Shown: positions 1 to 5,676, numbered from the stretch's first letter. The stretch is DNA of 7,635 nt from DASZZX01 sp036260415 (GCA_036260415.1 DASZZX010000167.1:1-7635), one strand, 5' to 3'. Numbers and translations: made by a program. Notes: generated by a model not told the origin, from the letters alone.

Positions 1-202
1 ATGTGACCACCACGGCGCCCGATCCGCGGGGCCGAAACGATCGTGCGTGGTCGCGGTCGGATGTGACCACCGGGGCGCACGATCCGCGGGCCGACACGAT
101 CGTGCGTCGTCGCGGTCGGATGTGACCACCGGGGCGCACGATCGGCGGGGCCGACACGATCGTGCGTCGTCGCGGTCGGATGTGACGCCCCGGCGCACGA
201 TC
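1..202. repeat. 60-bp tandem repeat, about 3.4 copies, 3' of the gyrB-type gene
   Basis: Units start at 1, 61, 120 and 180, each with ATGTGACC or ATGTGACG, and are 60, 59 and 60 bases long. The fourth copy stops after its left part at about 202. Copies 2 and 3 are almost identical; copy 1 has several substitutions. Copies 2 and 3 each contain the inverted pair CGCACGATC / GATCGTGCG (76-84 with 98-106; 135-143 with 158-166). Copy 1 has one mismatch in the left arm, and copy 4 keeps only the left arm. Because copy 1 begins at base 1, the array probably extends beyond the window. The 59-base unit shifts the reading frame, so a repetitive protein is unlikely. It lies just downstream of the minus-strand gene that ends at 235. 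Confidence 0.9.
135..166 (-). terminator. possible terminator hairpin inside the tandem repeat
   Basis: A perfect 9-bp inverted repeat (135-143 with 158-166) with a 14-base loop lies about 70 bases downstream of the stop codon of the minus-strand gyrB-type gene. The same hairpin recurs at 76-106. There is no U-tract, but actinobacterial terminators often lack one. The role is inferred from position and symmetry only; a protein-binding site is an alternative. Confidence 0.3.
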
Positions 203-234
203 CCAGAGGGTCCGCGGGCATCGCGGGGCGCGTG

Positions 235-2169
235 TCACACGTCCAGCTGGGCGAAGTTGGCGTTGCGCTCGATCCACTCGCGCCGCGGTTCGGCCGCGTC
301 GCCCATCAGCAGCGTGAACAGCTCGTCGGCGGCCATGCTCTGCTCGATGGTCGCCCGCAACAGCGTCCGCCGCGCCGGGTCCATGGTGGTGGCCCACAGT
401 TGCTCGGCGTCCATCTCGCCCAGACCCTTGAAGCGCTGGATCTCCACCTTGCCGTCACCCTTGAAGGTCGTCCGCAGCAGCCGGTCGCGCTCGTCGTCGC
501 TCATGGCGTACGCGACCCGGCTGCCCCGCCGCAGCTGGTACAGCGGCGGCTGCGCGAGGTAGAGGTGCCCCTTGGCGATCAGCGTCGGCATCAGCCGGTA
601 GAAGAACGTCAGCAGCAGAGTCGTGATGTGCCCGCCGTCCACATCCGCGTCCGCCATGAGCACGATCTTGTCGTAGCGCAGCTGGTCGTAGTCGAAGTCG
701 GGCTCGACGCCCGTGCCGACGGCCTTGACCAGCGCCTGGATCTCGGAGTTCTCGAGCACGCGCCGCAGCTGCGCCTTCTCAACGTTGAGCACCTTGCCCC
801 GCAGCGGCAGGATCGCCTGGGTGTGGCGGTCGCGTGCGAGCTTGGAAGAGCCGCCAGCCGAGTCCCCCTCGACCACGTACAGCTCGGTCTCGGCCGGGTT
901 GCGGCTCGTGCAGTCGGCCAGCTTGCCGGGCAGGCCCGCGGATTGCGCGTCGAGCAGGCCCTTGCGCCGTGTCAGCTCGCGTGCGGCCTTGGCCGCCTGC
1001 CGCGCCCGCGCCGCCACCGCGCAGCGCTTGACGATGCGCCGTCCCGCGGTCCGGTGCTTGGCCAGCCAGTCGGCGAGTGCGTCGCTGACGACGGACTCGA
1101 CGTAGCCGCGGGCGACGCTGGAGCCCAGCCGACCCTTGGTCTGGCCCTCGAACTGCGGGTCCGGCATCTTCAGCGAGATGACCGCGACCAGTCCCTCCTT
1201 CACGTCGTCGCCAGTGAGGTTGGGGTCCTGTTTGGTGAGGGCGTTCGCGTCACGACCGAACCGGTTGAGCGTGGAGGTCAACGCCCGGCGGAAGCCCTCC
1301 TCGTGGGTTCCGCCGTCGGCGGTCCGCACCACGTTCACGTACGAGCGCAGCCGCTCGTCGTGGAAGCCCTCGCTCCACGCCACCGCCACGTCCAGCGCCA
1401 TCGCCTTGCCGTCGACCTCGCCGTCGTGGTGGATCTCGATCGGCCGGTCGACCGGTTCGCGCCCGTGCAGGAGCTCCTCGACGAAGTGCACCAGCCCTCT
1501 GCGGAAGTGGTAGGTCTCCGACCGGCCTGTGCGCTCGTCGGTGAGGACGATCTGCAGAGCCGGGTTCAGCAGCGCCGTCTCCCTCAGGCGCTGCGCGACC
1601 GTCGCGGGGTCGAACTCCACCGTCTCGAACACGTCGGCGTCGGGCCAGAACCGCACCATGGTGCCGTGGCCCTTCGCCGCTTTGACCCGCCGCAGCGGCT
1701 CGACGACCGGGCCCCGTTCGAAGGCGATGGCGTACCGGCCGCCGTCGCGCACGACCTCCACCTCGGTGCGACGGGACAGCGCGTTGACCACCGACACGCC
1801 GACGCCATGCAGCCCGCCGGACACCGCGTAGGCCTGGCGATCGAACTTGCCGCCGGCATGCAGCGTGGTCAGCGCGACCTCCACCGCGGGACGGCGCTCC
1901 TTCTCGTGGAGGTCGACCGGGATGCCGCGGCCGTCGTCGATGACCTCGCAGCCACCGTCGGCGAGCAGGCGCACGGTGATGCGGGACGCGTGACCGGCCA
2001 GGTGCTCGTCCACTGCGTTGTCGAGCACCTCCCAGACGAGGTGGTGCAGCCCGCGGGTCTCGGTGGAACCGACGTACATCCCGGGCCGCTTGCGCACGGC
2101 CTCCAGCCCTTCCAGGACGGTGATGCTGCGCGCCGTGTAGTCGCTGGGTCGCCTCTTGCTGGTGGTCAC
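235..2169 (-). CDS. gyrB: DNA gyrase/topoisomerase IV subunit B (GyrB type)
   Basis: This is the ATPase/Toprim subunit of a type IIA topoisomerase. It works with a GyrA/ParC partner, not in this window, to supercoil or decatenate DNA. From GTG 2169 the product is 644 residues, typical of GyrB without the E. coli tower insertion. The GHKL ATPase shows E47 and N51 (EVLDNAVDE), D78 (DDGRGIP) and GGLHGVGVSVVNALS near 118-132. The transducer carries the QTK loop at 343-345. Toprim has EGDSAGG (E434) and DADVDGG (D507, D509), followed by QRFKGLGEMD near 578-587. The overall pattern is closer to actinobacterial GyrB than to ParE, but dnaA, recF and gyrA are not adjacent, so it could be a second copy or a ParE-role enzyme. 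The start is chosen because GAGGAG precedes it and domain homology begins there. The in-frame extension to ATG 2295 has only about 74% GC at third positions, like non-coding sequence here. Confidence 0.93.
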   Translation of the reverse strand: MTTSKRRPSDYTARSITVLEGLEAVRKRPGMYVGSTETRGLHHLVWEVLDNAVDEHLAGHASRITVRLLADGGCEVIDDGRGIPVDLHEKERRPAVEVALTTLHAGGKFDRQAYAVSGGLHGVGVSVVNALSRRTEVEVVRDGGRYAIAFERGPVVEPLRRVKAAKGHGTMVRFWPDADVFETVEFDPATVAQRLRETALLNPALQIVLTDERTGRSETYHFRRGLVHFVEELLHGREPVDRPIEIHHDGEVDGKAMALDVAVAWSEGFHDERLRSYVNVVRTADGGTHEEGFRRALTSTLNRFGRDANALTKQDPNLTGDDVKEGLVAVISLKMPDPQFEGQTKGRLGSSVARGYVESVVSDALADWLAKHRTAGRRIVKRCAVAARARQAAKAARELTRRKGLLDAQSAGLPGKLADCTSRNPAETELYVVEGDSAGGSSKLARDRHTQAILPLRGKVLNVEKAQLRRVLENSEIQALVKAVGTGVEPDFDYDQLRYDKIVLMADADVDGGHITTLLLTFFYRLMPTLIAKGHLYLAQPPLYQLRRGSRVAYAMSDDERDRLLRTTFKGDGKVEIQRFKGLGEMDAEQLWATTMDPARRTLLRATIEQSMAADELFTLLMGDAAEPRREWIERNANFAQLDV

Positions 2170-2172
2170 TGG

Positions 2173-2178
2173 CTCCTC
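2173..2178 (-). promoter_or_regulatory. ribosome binding site of the gyrB-type gene
   Basis: On the minus strand GAGGAG is followed by CCA and then the GTG at 2169-2167. The spacing is short but workable if GAGG is the pairing core. It decides the start in favour of 2169 over the upstream ATG at 2295. Confidence 0.65.
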
Positions 2179-2221
2179 GTGCGGGACGGGACGGGTGGCG
2201 TCGCGGGCGAGGGTACGGGCA

Positions 2222-2244
2222 GCCGACGACGCGGCGTCGTCGGC
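2222..2244. repeat. perfect inverted repeat in the leader of the gyrB-type gene
   Basis: GCCGACGACG (2222-2231) is separated by CGG from its exact reverse complement CGTCGTCGGC (2235-2244). It lies 53-75 bases upstream of the gyrB-type start codon and downstream of one candidate -10 box (2256-2261, minus strand), so it would sit in the 5' UTR if that promoter is used. It could be an RNA hairpin or an operator. The symmetry is seen directly; the function is unknown. Confidence 0.75.
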
Positions 2245-2255
2245 CGGACGCCCCC

Positions 2256-2272
2256 ACCGTAGGGGACGTCCC
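2256..2272 (-). promoter_or_regulatory. candidate -10 box with abutting 10-bp palindrome, gyrB-type promoter region
   Basis: The minus strand reads TACGGT (2261 to 2256), fitting TANNNT, directly after the perfect palindrome GGGACGTCCC (2263-2272). No clear -35 is visible. A second TANNNT match, TACCCT, lies closer to the gene at 2215-2210 on the minus strand. The palindrome beside a -10 box would suit an operator, but neither role is proven. Confidence 0.3.
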
Positions 2273-2317
2273 TCACGGCCCCGAGCATCCGTCACGGGGT
2301 GGCGACGGGGCCGCCAC

Positions 2318-2323
2318 TAGCCT
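2318..2323 (+). promoter_or_regulatory. candidate -10 box (TAGCCT) for the MscS gene
   Basis: TAGCCT fits the actinobacterial TANNNT -10. It stands 33 bases before the chosen GTG start and would give a short 5' UTR that includes the AGGAGG site. No convincing -35 is visible. The identical hexamer occurs in a comparable position before the epimerase gene at 3508-3513. Confidence 0.35.
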
Positions 2324-2344
2324 GGTCAGGCGACGGCGCGCCGG

Positions 2345-2350
2345 AGGAGG
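2345..2350 (+). promoter_or_regulatory. ribosome binding site of the MscS gene
   Basis: A full AGGAGG followed by a 5-base spacer (TGGGC) precedes GTG 2356. It is the strongest Shine-Dalgarno sequence in the window and decides the start used here. The alternative ATG 2479 has GGAG at 2466-2469 with a 9-base spacer. Confidence 0.6.
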
Positions 2351-2355
2351 TGGGC

Positions 2356-3366
2356 GTGGTCTGGCCGCTCGAGGTCACCGCCCGCGGCGGTGGACTGCAG
2401 GCGCTCGCACGGGCGGAGGTCGCGGCCCAGGACGGTGGCACGGTGGTCGTCTCCCCGTCGCCGACGGAGCCCCTCCTGATGGAACGCGACGTCGACGACT
2501 TCGCGGAGGCGTTGGAGCTGGTCCGCGACACCGTCGAGTCGCTGGTCGCGGGCTTCCTGGCCCACCTGCCGCTCATCGCGGTCGGTGTCGCGCTGTTCCT
2601 CCTGGGTCTGCTGGTCGCCCGGTGGGTCGGCACGTGGACGGAGAGGGGGCTGCGCAGGACCTCGGCGGACGCGGTCGTGATCGGCCTGTCCGGTCGCCTC
2701 GCGCGGTTCGTCACGGTGCTGGCGTTCGCCCTGCTCGCCTTGGCCATCGCGGGCGTGAAGGTCGGCGCCGCGCTGGCCACCCTCGGCATCGCCGGGCTGG
2801 CTCTGGCGTTCGCGCTGCAGAACATCCTCGAGAACTTCGTCGCCGGCGTCATCCTGATGGTCCGCAAGCCCTTCCGCGCCGGCGACCAGATCCAGACCGG
2901 CGAGTTCGAGGGCACCGTCGAGGAGATCGACCTCCGGGTGACACGGCTGCAGACCTACGACGGGGTGACCGTGCTGATGCCCAACGCGGACGTCTTCCGC
3001 AACCCGCTGTGCAACCTCACCCGCCGGGGGCGGCGCCGCACCACGGTCACGGTCGGCATCGACTACCGCGACGATCACGACCGGGCGCGGGAGGTCCTGA
3101 TGGGGGCGGTGCGGTCCGTGCCGGCGGTGCTGGAGAACCCCGAACCCGAGGTGCTGCTCACCGAGCTGGGCGACTCCAGCGTCGATTTCGAGCTGCGTTA
3201 CTGGACGCTTCCCGACATCCGCAGCGTGCGGCACGCGCAGGACCGCGTGCTGTCGGCGGCCAAGTCGGCGGTGGCGGAGGCCGGCATGACCATCCCGTGG
3301 CCGATCCGGACCCTGTCGTTCGACAACGCGGTGCGGGTGCGCGGCGACGGCGCCCGTCAAGGCTGA
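2356..3366 (+). CDS. MscS-family small-conductance mechanosensitive ion channel
   Basis: This is predicted to be a membrane channel that opens under tension to release solutes during hypo-osmotic shock. From GTG 2356 it has 336 residues. There is a soluble N-terminal stretch, TM1 at about 71-92, TM2 at about 115-134, and an Ala/Gly-rich pore helix at about 136-170 running into VRKPFRAGDQI. The MscS beta domain (EGTVEEIDLRVTRLQTYDG, then LMPNADVF) and the alpha/beta C-terminal domain ending in IPWPIRTLSF follow. E. coli MscS has 286 residues, so this N-terminus is somewhat long. GTG 2356 is favoured by its AGGAGG site and by about 90% GC at third positions between 2356 and 2478. ATG 2479 would give 295 residues, closer to the family norm, and remains possible. 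The gene is divergent from the gyrB-type gene with 186 bases between starts. Confidence 0.9.
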   Translation: MVWPLEVTARGGGLQALARAEVAAQDGGTVVVSPSPTEPLLMERDVDDFAEALELVRDTVESLVAGFLAHLPLIAVGVALFLLGLLVARWVGTWTERGLRRTSADAVVIGLSGRLARFVTVLAFALLALAIAGVKVGAALATLGIAGLALAFALQNILENFVAGVILMVRKPFRAGDQIQTGEFEGTVEEIDLRVTRLQTYDGVTVLMPNADVFRNPLCNLTRRGRRRTTVTVGIDYRDDHDRAREVLMGAVRSVPAVLENPEPEVLLTELGDSSVDFELRYWTLPDIRSVRHAQDRVLSAAKSAVAEAGMTIPWPIRTLSFDNAVRVRGDGARQG

Positions 3367-3389
3367 CGTGGGACGCTCGGACCCGTCAG
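3363..3389 (+). terminator. possible terminator hairpin at the end of the MscS gene
   Basis: CTGACGTGGG (3363-3372) can pair with CCCGTCAG (3382-3389), giving an 8-bp stem with one bulged T and a 9-base loop. The left arm includes the TGA stop. No U-tract follows. Confidence 0.3.
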
Positions 3390-3471
3390 GTTGCGCGCAC
3401 GCGCGCTCGCTGTCACCGTGCCGCGCCAGGTGCCAGCGGTGGTCGCGTGTCGGGCGTGCCGCCAGCGAGTC

Positions 3472-3498
3472 CGCCGCCTTCCCCACCCTGCGGCGGCG
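3472..3498 (+). terminator. GC hairpin between the MscS and epimerase genes
   Basis: CGCCGCC (3472-3478) is the reverse complement of GGCGGCG (3492-3498), with a 13-base loop. It lies just before the TAGCCT box at 3508 in the 171-bp gap, so it could end upstream transcription. In DNA this GC-rich such stems arise easily, and confidence is low. I see no gene in the gap. Confidence 0.25.
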
Positions 3499-3507
3499 CC
3501 TGGCGCG

Positions 3508-3513
3508 TAGCCT
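3508..3513 (+). promoter_or_regulatory. candidate -10 box (TAGCCT) for the epimerase / MogA-XdhC unit
   Basis: TAGCCT lies 25 bases before the GTG start at 3538 and 14 bases before GAGG (3527-3530), which acts as ribosome binding site with a 7-base spacer. No clear -35 is visible. It matches the box before the MscS gene. Confidence 0.4.
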
Positions 3514-3537
3514 TCACCCATCCTGTGAGGACGGACG

Positions 3538-4101
3538 GTGCCGGTCGAGACGACCCCGATCGAGGGCCTGCTGGTGGTGCGCTGGCAGACCTTCGAGGAC
3601 GAGCGCGGCTTCTTCCGACAGACCTACCAGCTGCGCGAGCTGGAGACAGTCTTGGGACGCACTCCGGTCCTGCGCCAGGGCAACCACTCGCGTAGCCAGT
3701 CCGGCGTCCTGCGAGGCTTCCACGCCGAACCCTGGGACAAGCTCGTGTACGTGACCCGCGGCACCGCGATGGCAGCCGTCGCCGACATCCGCCCCGACAG
3801 CCCGACCTTCGGCGACGTGGTCACCTTCCAACTCGGCGACCCGCCCGGCGGCGAACGCCTCCGCCTGTTCATCTCGGAGGGGCTCGCCAACTCCTTCTGC
3901 GCCTACGGCGGATCCGCGACCGACTACGTCTACGACGTGTCCGACTACTGGCGCGACGGCCTCGACAAGCCATCCGTGGCGTGGGACGATCCGGACCTCG
4001 CGGTGCGGTGGCCGGTGGACGAGCCGGTGATGTCCGACGCCGACCGCACCAACCCCCGTCTGCGTGAGCTGTTCCCCGACCACCCACGGTTCGCGCGGTG
4101 A
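3538..4101 (+). CDS. RmlC-family (dTDP-4-dehydrorhamnose 3,5-epimerase-like) sugar epimerase
   Basis: This is a cupin-fold epimerase of 187 residues, the usual RmlC length. RmlC epimerises C3 and C5 of dTDP-4-keto-6-deoxyglucose on the way to dTDP-rhamnose, a cell-surface sugar donor. Visible motifs are DERGFFRQTY (21-30), NHSRSQSGVLRGFH (49-62) with R59 and the expected catalytic base H62, DIRPDSPTFG (83-92), Y132 at the likely catalytic-acid position, DDPDLAVRWP (150-159) and a C-terminal MSDADR. The classic HxQ.PP..Q.KLV segment is shortened to HAEPWDKLV, and the usual GFAHGF is GLANSF (N118 for His). I recall both changes from a common actinobacterial RmlC subgroup, so exact substrate and product are uncertain. 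GTG 3538 has GAGG 7 bases upstream. The stop overlaps the next gene's start by 4 bases (GTGA), implying translational coupling. Confidence 0.88.
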   Translation: MPVETTPIEGLLVVRWQTFEDERGFFRQTYQLRELETVLGRTPVLRQGNHSRSQSGVLRGFHAEPWDKLVYVTRGTAMAAVADIRPDSPTFGDVVTFQLGDPPGGERLRLFISEGLANSFCAYGGSATDYVYDVSDYWRDGLDKPSVAWDDPDLAVRWPVDEPVMSDADRTNPRLRELFPDHPRFAR

Positions 4102-5546
4102 CCGCCCGCACCGCCGCCGTGCTCACCGTCTCCGACGGGGTCGCGGCGGGCACCCGGCAGGACCGCTCCGGCACGGCACTCGCGCACCGACTGGAGGCTG
4201 CCGGGTTCGAGGTGGTCGCCCGTGAGGTGGTCCCCGACGACATCGGCCGCATCAGCGCGGCACTGCGGGAGCTGACCCGCTCCGCGCGCTTGGTGGTCAC
4301 CACCGGCGGGACGGGGCTCGGACCGCGCGACGTGACGCCCGAGGCGACGCGGTCCCTGCTCGACCGCGAGACACCCGGCCTGGCCGAGGCCATGCGCGCC
4401 GCCGGCCGCGCGTCCACCCCCATGGCCGACCTGTCCCGCGCCCTCACGGGCAGCGTTGGTGAGTGCCTGGTCATCAACCTGCCGGGCAGCCCCACAGGTG
4501 CGGTCGAGAGCCTGGAGGCGGTGCTGGCGGTCGTCCCACACGCGCTCGACCTCCTGGCCGGACGCACCCGCCACGGGCACGCCGACCAACGCCCCCCCGA
4601 CGCCCCCGCCCCGGCGGGGGATGAGCCGCGGGGCGACATAGTGGACGAGCCGCGGGGCGAGGTGCGGGATGAGCCACGGGGCGAGGTGCGGGACGAGCCG
4701 CGGGGCGAGGTGCGGGACGAGCCGCGGGGCGAGGTGCGGGATGAGCCGCGGGGCGAGGTGCGGGATGAGCCGCGGGGCGAGGTGCGGGACGAGCCGCGGG
4801 GGGACGTGCTGGACGAGCTGCGCCGCCACCTTGGGCGTGGCGAGCAGCTGGTGCTGGCCACAGCACTGCGCACGGACGGAGCTCCGCCGTGCGAGCCGGG
4901 CCAGAAGCTGCTGCTCAGCCGCGACGCGGCGCTGGCCGGCACGCTGGGCTGCGCCGAGTTCGACGACGCAGCGCTCGCGGACGCGGCCGAGGCGCTGGCG
5001 ACGGGTCGTCTCACCATGCGCACGTACGAGCACGACCGGGGCACCGTCGAGGTCAGCCTCGAACCGTTCGGGCACCAGCCGACGCTCGCGGTGCTGGGCG
5101 CGACGCAGGTGGCGCGGTGGCTCCTGCGGTGGGGACGCGATCTCGGCTACGCGACGGTGCTGGTCGAGTCGCGCAGCGAACGGGTCACCGCCGACCACCG
5201 CGCCGCCGCCGACCGGGTGGTGGACAGCATCGCCGACGTCCAGCTCGACCCCACGGCCGTGGTGGCCCACACCGACCACGACGCCCCCCAGGTCGCCGAC
5301 GAGCTGGCGTCCGCGCTCGAGGCCGAGGCCGGGTTCGTCGGGCTGGTCAGCAGCCGCCGCCACGTGACCGACCACCTGCGAGCGATCCGGGCGGCGGGTG
5401 CGGACCCGGCCCGCCTCCGCACACCGCTCGGCCTCGACCTGGGTGGCCGCACACCACAGGAGATCGCGCTGTCGATCCTCGCCGGTGTGGTCGCCGACCG
5501 CCACGGGCGGGACGGAGGGTGGATGGACCGTCGACCCGACGTGTAG
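4098..5546 (+). CDS. fusion protein: MogA/MoaB molybdopterin adenylyltransferase domain + repeat linker + XdhC/CoxI maturation domain
   Basis: This 482-residue protein has three parts. Residues 1-155 are a MogA/MoaB domain: VSDG at 11-14, TTGGTGLGPRDVTPEAT at 68-84 with D78 at the catalytic position, and LVINLPGSPTGAVESLE at 124-140. This family adenylylates molybdopterin before molybdenum insertion. A Pro/Ala-rich stretch (158-174) leads into eight DEPRGEVR-like octapeptides (175-238). Residues from about 239 to 476 are XdhC/CoxI-like: an N-terminal part with GTLGCAEFD (C285 near the family's conserved Cys), a Rossmann part starting LAVLGATQVA (about 329-338), HTDHDAP, FVGLVSSRRH and TPLGLDLGGRTPQEIALSI (442-460). 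XdhC proteins bind finished molybdenum cofactor and deliver it to xanthine dehydrogenase or CO dehydrogenase-type enzymes. The two activities are not consecutive, since MoeA-type molybdenum insertion lies between. No Shine-Dalgarno is seen; GTG 4098 overlaps the epimerase stop. No molybdoenzyme gene is in the window. Confidence 0.87.
   Translation: MTARTAAVLTVSDGVAAGTRQDRSGTALAHRLEAAGFEVVAREVVPDDIGRISAALRELTRSARLVVTTGGTGLGPRDVTPEATRSLLDRETPGLAEAMRAAGRASTPMADLSRALTGSVGECLVINLPGSPTGAVESLEAVLAVVPHALDLLAGRTRHGHADQRPPDAPAPAGDEPRGDIVDEPRGEVRDEPRGEVRDEPRGEVRDEPRGEVRDEPRGEVRDEPRGEVRDEPRGDVLDELRRHLGRGEQLVLATALRTDGAPPCEPGQKLLLSRDAALAGTLGCAEFDDAALADAAEALATGRLTMRTYEHDRGTVEVSLEPFGHQPTLAVLGATQVARWLLRWGRDLGYATVLVESRSERVTADHRAAADRVVDSIADVQLDPTAVVAHTDHDAPQVADELASALEAEAGFVGLVSSRRHVTDHLRAIRAAGADPARLRTPLGLDLGGRTPQEIALSILAGVVADRHGRDGGWMDRRPDV
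4620..4811 (+). repeat. eight in-frame 24-bp tandem repeats encoding DEPRGEVR
   Basis: There are eight contiguous 24-base units from 4620. The inner six (4644-4787) encode DEPRGEVR exactly and differ only silently: GAT or GAC for the first codon, and CCA once in the third unit. The outer units differ: DEPRGDIV first and DEPRGDVL last. A degenerate ninth, DELRRHLG (4812-4835), forms the start of the XdhC domain. The array joins the two enzyme domains of the fusion gene. The unit length is a multiple of three, so gain or loss of units would keep the frame. Confidence 0.97.
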
Positions 5547-5582
5547 AGCCGCCGCACGATCCGGCGCGCACGCAGCGACGTG

Positions 5583-5629
5583 GCCTGACGGTGGCCCTCT
5601 ACCACTTCGGGGCCTCAAGGGCGTCGGGC
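5583..5629 (+). other. structured element between the MogA-XdhC and GH26 genes
   Basis: GCCTGACG (5583-5590) can pair with CGTCGGGC (5622-5629), 8 bp with one G-U. Inside it GGCCC (5593-5597) can pair with GGGCC (5610-5614). It begins 37 bases after the TAG stop of the fusion gene and ends 47 bases before the GH26 start, so it could be a terminator or a leader structure. It matches no riboswitch consensus that I recognise. Confidence 0.35.
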
Positions 5630-5632
5630 GAA

Positions 5633-5653
5633 CGTGTCGATACGTGTCGGTAC
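5633..5653 (+). repeat. 10-bp direct tandem repeat upstream of the GH26 gene
   Basis: CGTGTCGATA is followed immediately by CGTGTCGGTA and a final C. The second copy ends 24 bases before the GTG start at 5677. Ten bases is about one helical turn, so a regulator could bind both copies on one face. The binding role is speculative. Confidence 0.5.
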
Positions 5654-5676
5654 CGGCGGGGATCAACGGGGACGGT

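Noticed and set aside
1..202. 60-bp repeats as a CRISPR array or as a repetitive protein
   Set aside because: There are no spacers between the units. One unit is 59 bases, which breaks any shared reading frame.
232..2262. Long open frame on the plus strand opposite the gyrB-type gene
   Set aside because: It mirrors the coding strand in GC-rich DNA and its product shows no recognisable motifs, while the minus strand encodes a complete, motif-rich GyrB.
2170..2295. Upstream ATG (2295) as the start of the gyrB-type gene
   Set aside because: The added 42 residues lie outside the GyrB domain, third-position GC falls to background level, and a strong GAGGAG precedes the GTG at 2169.
3649..3894. 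Loss of the usual His in GFAHGF and the shortened HxQ region as signs of a dead epimerase
   Set aside because: The catalytic His62, Arg59 and Tyr132 positions are kept. As I recall, an active actinobacterial RmlC subgroup shows the same HAEPW and N-for-H pattern.
4620..4811. 24-bp repeats as a CRISPR array
   Set aside because: The units are contiguous with no spacers, and they are in frame inside a coding sequence.
5583..5653. Cyclic-di-GMP or cyclic-di-AMP (ydaO) riboswitch before the GH26 gene
   Set aside because: I looked for the conserved core blocks of both classes and did not find them. Only simple stems and a short direct repeat are visible.
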